Part shown: positions 1 through 6,384 of the stretch, in pieces
How the letters are laid out: each line of letters begins with the position of its first letter
How positions within the stretch are numbered: position 1 is the first letter of the stretch
Origin: JBBQUN01 sp038212405
GTDB lineage: Bacteria > Actinomycetota > Acidimicrobiia > Acidimicrobiales > SZUA-35
DNA: 20,040 bases
NCBI GenBank assembly: GCA_038212405.1
Contig: JBBQUN010000063.1
Coordinates: 1-20,040, forward strand
Direction of reading: 5' to 3'
Made by a program: the position numbers and the translations under genes
The notes under the pieces: model-generated
Databases searched by the model: none
The model's input: the letters and a program-made list of their open reading frames with translations, nothing else
What the model was told of the DNA's origin: nothing

Positions 1-184
1 TGACGTCGCCGATATCGAGCGTGTCGCCGATCGGGCCATCGTGGTCAACCACGGGCGCGTGATCTTCGACGACGCCGTCGACGTCATGCGCCGACGTTTG
101 CCGACGAGCACACAGGTGGAAGTCGCCGTCGTTCATCCACCCTTGGAATCGGTCATCGCCTCGATCTACGAGGAGGGGCCATGA
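1..184 (+). CDS. ABC transporter ATP-binding protein, C-terminal end (partial)
   Basis: Only the last 60 residues are in the window, read from base 2 to the TGA at 182-184. They begin DVADIERVADRAIVVNHGRV, which matches the stretch after the H-loop of ATPases from ABC-2 exporters (the 'D-ADIE-L-DR' pattern followed by 'I-GG/HGR'). The Walker and signature motifs lie upstream of the window. The stop codon overlaps the ATG of the first permease (ATGA at 181-184), so the genes are translationally coupled. The ATPase would energise the two permeases that follow. The order ATPase-permease-permease fits the COG4586-COG4587-COG3694 class of uncharacterised exporters. The substrate cannot be read from the sequence. 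Confidence 0.85.
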   Translation, partial: DVADIERVADRAIVVNHGRVIFDDAVDVMRRRLPTSTQVEVAVVHPPLESVIASIYEEGP

Positions 185-996
185 CCGCTGCTGCCCCGGT
201 CACCAGCGGGCTGCGGATCGCATGGGTCGGCCGTCGTTCGATGGGTGTTGCCATCGCCAGAACCTTTTCCGCCCGCGGCGGGCTCTTCGTGTCTGGCGGC
301 TTCTACCTGATGGTGACCGCGATCCTGTCCGAGCTGTGGAAGACCGCAGCCCAGGCGAACGGTGGTGCCGTCGCGGGCTACAGCGCAACCGCACTCGTCT
401 GGTACATCGCAACATCGGAGTCGGTGACGATCCCGCTGCCAGTCAAGATGATCGACGACATCGGCGTCGATATCGCCAACGACACCATTGCCATCGAGAT
501 GCTGCGACCGATCGCACCCATCGTGGTTCGGGTTGCCACCGAGTTCGGTGTCGTCTTGCCGCGTCTTGCCATGTGCGCGTCGCTCGGGTTCTGTTTCGCT
601 TGGATCTCGGGTGGTCGCCCGATCAGCGGACCGGCATTGCTGCTGGCTGCTCCATCGATGGTGCTGGCACTGCTGTTGAACATCTGCGCCCAGCACTTCT
701 GCGCTGCCGCAGCCTTCTGGGTGCGCGACGCGAAGTCGGCCTGGTTCATCTACCAGAAGCTGGTGTTCGTGACCGGCGGGATGCTCCTGCCGCTCGAGGT
801 GCTGCCATCCGCACTCGCAGACATCACACGTTGGCTGCCGTTCATGACCATGGCCTACGCCCCCGCACGCTTGGCTTCGGGGCATGTCGAACCCGAACTC
901 CTCCTCATCCAACTTGGGTGGTTGGTCGTGCTGGCCGCCGGCGCTTGGTGGGCCTTCGACCGAGGGCAGCGACACCTGATCGGAGGCGCATCATGA
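181..996 (+). CDS. ABC-2 family transporter permease (COG4587-like)
   Basis: A 271-residue integral membrane protein, the first of two permease subunits of an ABC-2 type exporter in the cytoplasmic membrane. It has about six hydrophobic segments, for example around residues 35-60, 115-145, 150-175 and 235-260, separated by short polar loops. A loop near residue 90 (DDIGVDIANDTIAIEMLRP) resembles the cytoplasmic loop after TM2 in this family, where the pattern is 'I--G-IA--LLRP'. The start is the ATG overlapping the ATPase stop. The stop TGA (994-996) overlaps the next start at 993. Length is typical of the family (about 260-280 residues). The role as permease is well supported; what is moved is unknown. 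Confidence 0.85.
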   Translation: MTAAAPVTSGLRIAWVGRRSMGVAIARTFSARGGLFVSGGFYLMVTAILSELWKTAAQANGGAVAGYSATALVWYIATSESVTIPLPVKMIDDIGVDIANDTIAIEMLRPIAPIVVRVATEFGVVLPRLAMCASLGFCFAWISGGRPISGPALLLAAPSMVLALLLNICAQHFCAAAAFWVRDAKSAWFIYQKLVFVTGGMLLPLEVLPSALADITRWLPFMTMAYAPARLASGHVEPELLLIQLGWLVVLAAGAWWAFDRGQRHLIGGAS

Positions 997-1760
997 GGGC
1001 CGCATGGATCACGTTCCGCTTCGCCATGCAGGAAGCGCTCAGCAACCGTCTCGCCCTCTGGATCCAGATGATCGTCATGATCGTGAACGATCTGGTGTGG
1101 GTGCTGTTCTGGGTCATCTTCTTCGAGAAGGTCGGGTCGCTCCGCGGTTGGGACGTCGACCTCGTGTTGCTCCTGCTCGCCGTCATGACCACCAGCGGCG
1201 GCATCGTCCTCGGGCTGTTCCACAACGTGCGAAACATTGGTTCGCTGGTCGCCGACGGTGGTCTCGACGCTGCGCTCGCACTTCCGACCAACCCGCTCTC
1301 ACATCTTCTGGTCCGATCAGTCGCCCCCATCAACTTGGGCGACCTGGTGTTCGGCATCGGCCTGTTCGTCTACGTCAGTCGTCTCGAACCGTTGCCGACG
1401 TTGCTGTTCGCCATCTGCGTTGTCTGCTCGTCGATCCTGTTGCTGAGCTTCTTGCTGTTGATGGGTTCGATGACGTTCTTCGTCGGCCGCAACGAGGGCG
1501 GCGAGCTCGGCTTCCACGCCGTCCTGCTGTTCTCGTCCTATCCGGTCGACATCTTCACCGGCGTCTTCAAGGTGTTGCTCTTCACCGTCGTGCCTGCCGG
1601 CTTCATCACCACGGTGCCGGTGCGACTCATCGATGACTTCAACCCGCTACTCGGTCTCGGCTTCGTGGCCGTCACCGCAGCGTTCGCTTTTGTGGCGATC
1701 GCCACCTTCCACTTGGGTTTGCGCCGCTACACCAGCGGGGCCACCTGGGTGCGGGCCTGA
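993..1760 (+). CDS. ABC-2 family transporter permease (COG3694-like)
   Basis: A 255-residue second permease. It starts MRAAWITFRFAMQEALSNR, the usual amphipathic N-terminus of this family, followed by about six hydrophobic segments (near residues 25-45, 55-80, 110-130, 135-165, 180-205 and 220-245). The loop NVRNIGSLVADGGLDAAL corresponds to the family's 'I--G-LD--L--P' loop. The start ATG at 993 is chosen over a much longer reading frame from 222 because it overlaps the previous stop (ATGA) and has CGGAGG at 981-986 just upstream. The protein should form a heterodimer with the preceding permease. It ends 5 nt before the stop of the convergent sigma factor gene, leaving almost no terminator space. 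Confidence 0.85.
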   Translation: MRAAWITFRFAMQEALSNRLALWIQMIVMIVNDLVWVLFWVIFFEKVGSLRGWDVDLVLLLLAVMTTSGGIVLGLFHNVRNIGSLVADGGLDAALALPTNPLSHLLVRSVAPINLGDLVFGIGLFVYVSRLEPLPTLLFAICVVCSSILLLSFLLLMGSMTFFVGRNEGGELGFHAVLLFSSYPVDIFTGVFKVLLFTVVPAGFITTVPVRLIDDFNPLLGLGFVAVTAAFAFVAIATFHLGLRRYTSGATWVRA

Positions 1761-1765
1761 CGCTG

Positions 1766-2902
1766 CTACCCCTCGGCATCGAGCACCGCCAGCCCGGCAG
1801 TCGGCCCTTCGGCTTCGCCTACGGCAACCGCTCGGTTGAGTCTCACCACGGGCGATCCGGTCAGTGCCTCCAAGCGTTCGTACAGGAGCGCGATCGTCGA
1901 CCAGTCAGTGTCGGTGGCGACCGCCGCTCGTGCGTGTTCGGCGACGATGAGACCTTGAAGCCGGAGGACCTCGCTCTCACCGCTGCCGACCGGCACACCG
2001 TTGATCAGTTCGATCCCCTGGCGAAGCTGTTCATGGTCCCAAAGCGACCGATCCTGTTCCGACAGTGTGACGAGCTCGCCTTCGCTCACTCGTGCCCCAC
2101 GCCTTGCGTGTTGTAACAACAACAGTCCGTAGAGCACTTGCACCTGTTCCGCGTCTGGCACCAACTGAAGGAGCACTGCTGCCAAGGCAACGGCTTCGCC
2201 GGCGAGGTCCGATCGCAGCAGATCGGGCCCACTCGCCGGGGCATACCCGGCGGTGAAGGCGAGGTAGATCGTCTGGCAGACCGCATCGAGTCTCATCCGG
2301 AGCTCATCATCGACCGGTGAGGACAACGGGATCCCGGCAACGACGATCTTCTTCTTGGCACGAGTGATTCGGGCGGCCATCGTCGCTTGGGGAACGAGAA
2401 AGAGCCTGGCGATCTGATCGGTCGGCGTCCCGATCACCAGCCTCAGCGCAAGCGGCGATCTCGACTCGGGGCGTAGGGCCGGATGACAGCACAGGAGAAT
2501 GAGCGCGAGGCGTTCGTCATCGACTGCACTGATGTCGCCCAACGGAAGCGGCTGCGTCCAGTTCGGGCTGACGGCGAGCAGCGGCGTCTTGCGGCCATGC
2601 ATGGCTTCCGAGCGCAACTGGCCGATGACCACTCGGGATGCGGTGGTGTAGAGCCAACCGGCCGGGTTGTCAGGAACGCCAGCGGCTGGCCAGCGTTCAC
2701 TCGCCCGAGTGAACGCCTCGCTCAGCGCATCCTGGGCCAGATCGAGGCGGCGTGTCCTCGCAACGAGCAGCGAGAGTAGACGGCCCCACTCGTTGCGGTG
2801 ACAGTCGGTGAGAGCCTGCTCAGCCAGACCCTTCTCAGCCAGACCCTTCTCAGACCGTGCCCGATCAGCCCATGTCGACGACAGGGCGAATCTCGATGTC
2901 AT
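1766..2902 (-). CDS. ECF42-type RNA polymerase sigma factor (DUF6596), C-terminally shortened
   Basis: A 378-residue sigma-70 family protein. Region 2 lies around residues 30-100 (LDLAQDALSEAFTRASERW, then DNPAGWLYTTASRVVIGQLR) and region 4 around 130-190 (LVIGTPTDQIARLFLVPQAT, then RITRAKKKI). The rest is the DUF6596/TPR-like extension (LAFTAGYAPASGPDLLRSDL, then SPVVRLNRAVAVGEAEGPTA). ECF42 proteins normally continue for about 50 more residues of TPR-like helices; here a TAG stops the frame after AVLDAEG, next to the convergent ABC gene. In ECF42 factors that extension is reported to matter for activity, so this copy may be impaired. The ATG at 2902 is the only standard start before the conserved region and overlaps the end of the YCII frame by 38 nt. 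The N-terminus carries a KGLAE duplication from a 15-bp tandem repeat. Confidence 0.85.
   Translation of the reverse strand: MTSRFALSSTWADRARSEKGLAEKGLAEQALTDCHRNEWGRLLSLLVARTRRLDLAQDALSEAFTRASERWPAAGVPDNPAGWLYTTASRVVIGQLRSEAMHGRKTPLLAVSPNWTQPLPLGDISAVDDERLALILLCCHPALRPESRSPLALRLVIGTPTDQIARLFLVPQATMAARITRAKKKIVVAGIPLSSPVDDELRMRLDAVCQTIYLAFTAGYAPASGPDLLRSDLAGEAVALAAVLLQLVPDAEQVQVLYGLLLLQHARRGARVSEGELVTLSEQDRSLWDHEQLRQGIELINGVPVGSGESEVLRLQGLIVAEHARAAVATDTDWSTIALLYERLEALTGSPVVRLNRAVAVGEAEGPTAGLAVLDAEG
2821..2850. repeat. 15-bp tandem duplication inside the sigma factor gene
   Basis: The unit CAGCCAGACCCTTCT occurs twice without interruption (2821-2835 and 2836-2850), and the next bases (CAGACC) begin a third, degenerate copy. 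On the minus strand it encodes two copies of KGLAE in frame near the sigma factor N-terminus, before region 2. The region is not conserved in the family, so the repeat is probably neutral replication slippage. Confidence 0.9.
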
Positions 2903-3129
2903 AGCCGGGCAGGATCCGGCAGAGGTCGGTCATCGTGTCGAGATCGGGCGCCTCGACGACGTAGAAGCCGCCGATCTGCTCGGTCGATTCAGCGAACGGT
3001 CCATCGGTGATGACCATCTCGCCGCCAGTGGTTCGAAGGGTGGTCGAAGGTCGCTTCTTGCTCTTCGGGTGTGAGTTGATCCCATGGTCCGACGTCGCCG
3101 TCACCGGCGAGCAACACGAAGTACTTCAT
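2865..3129 (-). pseudogene. YCII-related / DGPF-domain protein gene with internal deletion and frameshift
   Basis: Two reading frames together make a YCII-type protein. The frame from the ATG at 3129 reads MKYFVLLAGDGDVGPWDQLT and then PEEQEA, the usual family N-terminus, but ends early at a stop. The next frame, ending at 2865, carries the conserved second half, with GGEMVITDGPFAES and then IEIRPV. Family members have about 28-30 residues between the EEQ motif and this TTxR-GGE-xxTDGPF block; here they are missing and the frame changes near 3010-3080. The start keeps an excellent AGGAGG site 6 nt before the ATG. DGPF genes are the usual partners and targets of ECF42 sigma factors, which fits the gene just downstream. 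A sequencing or assembly error cannot be excluded, but missing sequence, not just a frame change, argues for real decay. Confidence 0.8.
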
Positions 3130-3177
3130 CTGCTTCCTCCTGATTCACGATCGGCGAGGGCCGCCGCTCACCACCAT

Positions 3178-3204
3178 GACGCGTGACGCACCCCAAAATC
3201 GACA
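3178..3204 (-). promoter_or_regulatory. Candidate ECF42-type promoter (TGTCGA-17 nt-CGTC)
   Basis: On the minus strand TGTCGA (3204-3199) is followed after exactly 17 nt by CGTC (3181-3178). The reported ECF42 consensus, as I recall it from work on Streptomyces venezuelae, is TGTCGA at -35 and CGA/TC at -10. The site lies about 50 nt upstream of the YCII start, and the sigma gene follows, so it would make the module autoregulated. It is a short motif found by eye and needs an experimental start-site test. Confidence 0.5.
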
Positions 3205-3235
3205 GCCGACACCGAAAAGATCCCGAATCCTCCGC

Positions 3236-3430
3236 TCAGCTCGCTTGAACCACGCAGAACTCGTTGTGCTCGGGATCGGCCGAGACGTTCGTCCGATAGG
3301 CGCCATCGTCATCGTGCTCGGCAACCACCGTGGCGCCCAGGCCAATAGGGCGCGCGACCTCGGCTTCGAGGTCATCGACGAACAGGTCGAGTCTGGTTGA
3401 TTTATCCAAGATCGGGCCTGATGTAGCCAC
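3236..3430 (-). pseudogene. VOC-family (glyoxalase-fold) protein, C-terminal fragment
   Basis: Sixty-four codons from a GTG at 3430 encode what looks like the last half of a glyoxalase/bleomycin-resistance (VOC) domain: the strand RLDLFVDDLEAEVARPIGLG, then ATVVAEHDDDG, then the terminal SADPEHNEFCVV (family pattern ADPEGNEFCV). A stop codon lies in frame 9 nt upstream of the GTG, and no N-terminal half (the first beta-alpha-beta-beta-beta unit) is seen in any frame nearby. Full single-domain VOC proteins are about 115-130 residues. I read it as a remnant of a VOC gene that sat upstream of the ECF42/YCII pair, a common companion of such modules. A short functional protein is possible but unlikely. 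Confidence 0.65.
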
Positions 3431-3435
3431 TTCAC

Positions 3436-3464
3436 ATGATCAACCAAGTGAGTAGGTTGATCAT
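3436..3464. promoter_or_regulatory. 10-bp inverted repeat, candidate operator
   Basis: ATGATCAACC (3436-3445) and GGTTGATCAT (3455-3464) form a perfect inverted repeat with a 9-nt spacer. The core TGATCA palindrome occurs at 3437, 3458 and again at 3488, where it overlaps the -10 hexamer of the citrate synthase gene. The region is richer in A/T than its surroundings. A dyad of this size between divergent genes is typical of a repressor or activator site. The adjacent gene encodes a protein with an N-terminal helix-turn-helix, so autoregulation is the simplest guess. Confidence 0.5.
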
Positions 3465-3485
3465 CTTGTCAACTACTTGATGCTG

Positions 3486-3499
3486 TATGATCACCGCCC
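3486..3499 (+). promoter_or_regulatory. -10 element for leaderless transcription of the citrate synthase fusion
   Basis: TATGAT (3486-3491) lies 8 nt before the GTG start at 3500, and no Shine-Dalgarno precedes that start. This is the spacing expected when transcription begins at, or within a base or so of, the start codon, as is common in actinobacteria. A possible -35 (TTGTCA, 3466-3471) is only 14 nt upstream, which is short, so activation by a bound regulator is plausible. Confidence 0.45.
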
Positions 3500-4696
3500 G
3501 TGACCGATGAACGAAAGCTCACGGCGGCCGAAGCGGCAGCCCGGCTCGGGGTGAAGCGGCAGACGCTTTATGCATACGTCAGCCGCGGCGTGCTGGCGCG
3601 CACCATGTCGCTCGACGGCAAGACCAGCCTGTTCGACCCGGCCGATGTCGATGCGCTGCGCTCACGGCGCCACCGCACGGTGCCGGGCGAAGTCGGCACC
3701 GTGATTGCTTCGTCGATCACCACCGTGACCGACCGGGGCCACACCTATCGCGGGGTCGACGCGGTGAGCCTGGTCGAATCGGCATCGTCGTTCGAGTCGG
3801 TGGCCGACCTCATCTGGGGGAACGAAGGCCGTTGGCAACTCGACCCGTCCGACCTTGGATACCTGCGGGCGACCCAAGCGGCGATGCCAAGCGAGACACC
3901 GCTACTCGACCGGCTGCGCGTTGCCGTCGCCACCCTGTCGGCAACCGACCCGCTCCGCCACGACCCCTCACCCGGCTCGGTCATCGCCGCCGGCCGCCGG
4001 ATGTTACTCGGCATGGTCGCCGCACTTCCCAAACAGCACCTGGGTCCGCACGACCAATTGGCCGACCAATTGTGGATGGCGCTGGCCCCCGATCCCGGCA
4101 CCCTGGAACAGCGAGCCGCTCTCAATGCTGCCCTCGTGCTGCTCGCCGACCACGACCTTGCCGCATCGACCTTCGCCGTTCGGGTTGCTGCTTCGGTGCG
4201 GGCCGACCCTTATTCGCTCGTGACCACCGGGCTTGGCGCCGTCGGTGGACTCCTCCACGGAGCCGCAAGCGGCGCGGTTCACCGGTTCCTGGAGGCGGCC
4301 GAAACCAACGGTGTCGAGCAGGCATTCGGACAACACCTGGCCGACGGCCACCAGATTCCCGGCGTTGGCCACAAGGTGTACCGCAAGCGAGACCCGCGCG
4401 AGGAAGCGCTGCTGCTGCTCCTCGAAGACGGCTGGGGCGGCGACCCGCTCTATGACACCGTCGAGCACCTCCGCTATCTGATCGTCACCCGCCTCGACGC
4501 GCCGCCCAACGTCGACTTCGCTCTCGGCGCTCTCACCTGGTTGGCCGAGATGGACAACGATGCCGGCGAGTTCTTCGCCATTGCCCGCACCGTCGGCTGG
4601 CTTGCTCACGCGATCGAGGAGTTCACCGAGCCGCCGGTGCGCTTCCGTGTCGTCGCCCGAGGAACCGGTCGACGACCAGACCTTCCCGAGGACTGA
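3500..4696 (+). CDS. Citrate synthase-family protein with N-terminal helix-turn-helix
   Basis: A 398-residue fusion. Residues 7-55 form an excisionase/MerR-like helix-turn-helix (LTAAEAAARLGVKRQTLYAY, ending LFDPADVDAL). From about residue 85 to the end is a citrate synthase domain that condenses acetyl-CoA with oxaloacetate or a related acid. The three catalytic residues are in place: His253 (GLLHGAASGAV), His291 (GVGHKVYRKRDPRE) and Asp339 (PNVDFALGAL). A C-terminal HAIEEFTEPPVRFR matches the family ending. Actinobacterial HTH-citrate synthase proteins of this kind are known but poorly understood, and citrate versus 2-methylcitrate activity cannot be told apart here. The GTG at 3500 is chosen because it starts just before the HTH and sits 8 nt after a -10 element. 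Only 2 nt separate it from gluQRS, so the two are co-transcribed. Confidence 0.88.
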   Translation: MTDERKLTAAEAAARLGVKRQTLYAYVSRGVLARTMSLDGKTSLFDPADVDALRSRRHRTVPGEVGTVIASSITTVTDRGHTYRGVDAVSLVESASSFESVADLIWGNEGRWQLDPSDLGYLRATQAAMPSETPLLDRLRVAVATLSATDPLRHDPSPGSVIAAGRRMLLGMVAALPKQHLGPHDQLADQLWMALAPDPGTLEQRAALNAALVLLADHDLAASTFAVRVAASVRADPYSLVTTGLGAVGGLLHGAASGAVHRFLEAAETNGVEQAFGQHLADGHQIPGVGHKVYRKRDPREEALLLLLEDGWGGDPLYDTVEHLRYLIVTRLDAPPNVDFALGALTWLAEMDNDAGEFFAIARTVGWLAHAIEEFTEPPVRFRVVARGTGRRPDLPED

Positions 4697-4698
4697 GG

Positions 4699-5616
4699 AT
4701 GCCCTCTGGCCGCTTCGCCCCGAGCCCGACCGGTGACCTCCACCTCGGCAACCTTCGCACCGCCATGATCGCCTGGCTGTTCGCCCGCAGCGACGGCGCC
4801 GACTTTGGGCTTCGCTTCGAAGATCTCGACTCGGCGACGGTCCGACCCGAGTTCTACGAAAGCCAGGCTGGCGACCTTGCCGCTCTCGGGCTCGACTGGG
4901 ACGAGCCGATCATTCGCCAAAGCGACCGGCTGCCCGTGTATCACGCCGTTGTCGACCAGCTGCTCGCCGACGATGCCGCCTACCCCTGCTACTGCTCTCG
5001 ACGCGAGATCCGTGAGGCCACCCAGGCACCAAATGGACCCTGGTCCCCGGGCCGGTACCCGCAAACGTGCCGAAACCTCACTCTCGCCCAGCGATCCGAG
5101 CGCGAGCGAGCGGGGCGACCGCCCGCATTCCGACTCCGCACCGATGAGCCAACGATCACGTTCGACGACCTACTGGCCGGGCCGAGCGAAGGGGTCGTCG
5201 ATGATTTGGTGATCCAACGCAACGATGGCACGCCTGCGTACAACCTCGTCGTTGTGATCGACGACGTCGCCAGCGACATCGAGGTGGTCGTCCGGGCTGA
5301 TGATCTGTTGTCGTCGACACCACGCCAGATCGAGGTGGCTCGGGTCCTGGGTTTGCCGCCACCCCGCTACGCCCATGTACCCCTGGTGCTTGCACCGAGT
5401 GGTGACCGTCTGGCCAAGCGAGACGGTGCTGTCACCCTGGCCGACCGAGCACTGCTTGGCGAAACACCGGCTCAGGTGCGCTCGTACCTCGGCTCGACCC
5501 TCGGCCTGTGCAACGCAGGCGAACCGGCCGACATGCACCAGTTGCTCGAACGATTTGACCCGGCAAGACTTCCCCGGGAACCACTCACGCTCGCGGCCCA
5601 ACAACTCGGTAGCTGA
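4699..5616 (+). CDS. gluQRS: Glutamyl-Q tRNA(Asp) synthetase
   Basis: A 305-residue paralogue of the glutamyl-tRNA synthetase catalytic core. It attaches glutamate to the queuosine base at position 34 of tRNA(Asp) rather than to a tRNA 3' end. The class I signatures are present: FAPSPTGDLHLGNL near residue 6 (HIGH-type motif) and RLAKRDGA around 237-244 (KMSKS-type). The GluQRS zinc site is present as Cys97-x-Cys99 with Tyr120-x3-Cys124. The anticodon-binding domain of true GluRS is absent, and the length is right for GluQRS (about 290-310). The ATG is 2 nt after the citrate synthase stop, with CGAGG and GAGG close upstream. The activity needs queuosine in tRNA, whose genes are not in the window. 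Confidence 0.9.
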   Translation: MPSGRFAPSPTGDLHLGNLRTAMIAWLFARSDGADFGLRFEDLDSATVRPEFYESQAGDLAALGLDWDEPIIRQSDRLPVYHAVVDQLLADDAAYPCYCSRREIREATQAPNGPWSPGRYPQTCRNLTLAQRSERERAGRPPAFRLRTDEPTITFDDLLAGPSEGVVDDLVIQRNDGTPAYNLVVVIDDVASDIEVVVRADDLLSSTPRQIEVARVLGLPPPRYAHVPLVLAPSGDRLAKRDGAVTLADRALLGETPAQVRSYLGSTLGLCNAGEPADMHQLLERFDPARLPREPLTLAAQQLGS

Positions 5617-5628
5617 AGCCAGGCGAAA

Positions 5629-6267
5629 TCAGAACTTGCGCCACTCGTCGGGCATGCGTCCCAATGCCACCATGCGCTCCTCTGCCCACAGCGGGATCTC
5701 GACGTCGACGCCGTCGCGAACCTTGGCCACCTGTTCGCCCTCCTCGTCCCAGATGTGACAGGTATTGAGATTGAACATGAGATTGCGCATGCGATCCTCA
5801 GAGGTGAGCGCAACCGGGACTGCTCCCGGGTCTTCGCGCATGGCCAGGCTGCGCATCGACCAACTCGACTGGATCGCCACCGGCGCCATTGCCTGGAGGA
5901 GCGCCCCGATGTGGGTGCATCCCTTGGGTCCGCCAAGGGTGTCTTTCACCTTGCGGGCGAAGCCCCGGGCGATCGACATGCCAACCAGCTGCTGGTAGTC
6001 GGGCTCGATGGCGGTGCAGCCGCGGTGCGGTGTCGTCGGCATCTCGACCGCCACCTCGAGGATGGTCATGCTCGGGAAGTCGAGCAGTAGCTGGACATGC
6101 ATCTGATGCACCGAGAGCGGTTCGGGGTCGCCTTCGATGTAGATCCCGGGTGGCTTCTGGTCGTGCACCTTGCCGTCGAGCAGCATTCGGTCAGGACCTT
6201 GACGGTAGGCAGTGACGTCGTAGGTGCGGTGGTGGATCAGGGTGCCAGTTGGCTCGGGCAGCGACAT
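5629..6267 (-). CDS. DUF2889 domain-containing protein
   Basis: A 212-residue soluble protein of the DUF2889 family, whose function is unknown. Family hallmarks are HHRTYDVTAYRQGP at the N-terminus (first beta strands), the VHQMHVQLLLDFPSMTI segment, a central RGCTAIEPDYQQLVGMSIARG with a conserved cysteine, and GGPKGCTHIGALLQ, the most characteristic motif. The C-terminus (LNTCHIWDEEGEQVAKVRDG) is also conserved in type. The frame is open to 6348, but the ATG at 6267 begins next to the conserved region and is preceded by TAGGTT (6281-6276) with 8 nt between, a leaderless layout. It converges on gluQRS with 12 nt between stops. No signal peptide or membrane segment is seen. Confidence 0.8.
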   Translation of the reverse strand: MSLPEPTGTLIHHRTYDVTAYRQGPDRMLLDGKVHDQKPPGIYIEGDPEPLSVHQMHVQLLLDFPSMTILEVAVEMPTTPHRGCTAIEPDYQQLVGMSIARGFARKVKDTLGGPKGCTHIGALLQAMAPVAIQSSWSMRSLAMREDPGAVPVALTSEDRMRNLMFNLNTCHIWDEEGEQVAKVRDGVDVEIPLWAEERMVALGRMPDEWRKF

Positions 6268-6275
6268 GGGGACAC

Positions 6276-6281
6276 AACCTA
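6276..6281 (-). promoter_or_regulatory. -10 hexamer (TAGGTT) of the DUF2889 gene
   Basis: TAGGTT on the minus strand ends 8 nt before the ATG at 6267, and there is no Shine-Dalgarno. The same hexamer sits 6 nt before the amidohydrolase start at 11283. No strong -35 is visible (TTGGGC at 18 nt is weak). Confidence 0.35.
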
Positions 6282-6326
6282 GAAGATGACACCTGGCCAG
6301 CCCAAACGCGGTTGGCGACGTCCTTG

Positions 6327-6374
6327 CCGAGCCTGCCAAGTGAAACAAGGTGTTCGTCCACTTGGCAGGCTCGG
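6327..6374. terminator. Perfect 16-bp inverted repeat, probable terminator hairpin
   Basis: CCGAGCCTGCCAAGTG (6327-6342) is followed after 16 nt by its exact complement CACTTGGCAGGCTCGG (6359-6374). It begins 10 nt past the stop of the DUF4214 gene and lies upstream of the DUF2889 gene, both on the minus strand. It would end the first transcript before the second promoter. Neither side has a clean T-run, so it may act as a non-canonical terminator or a 3'-end stabiliser. Confidence 0.65.
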
Positions 6375-6384
6375 TTCCTTCGCC

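Noticed and set aside
222..992. N-terminal extension of the second ABC permease frame back to 222
   Set aside because: The extension is out of frame with the first permease and gives Arg-rich sequence; the ATG at 993 has CGGAGG upstream and an ATGA overlap.
3145..3447. A 100-codon frame covering the VOC remnant and YCII upstream region
   Set aside because: It is the out-of-frame shadow of the VOC fragment and its composition (Arg/Ser/Trp) shows no family match.
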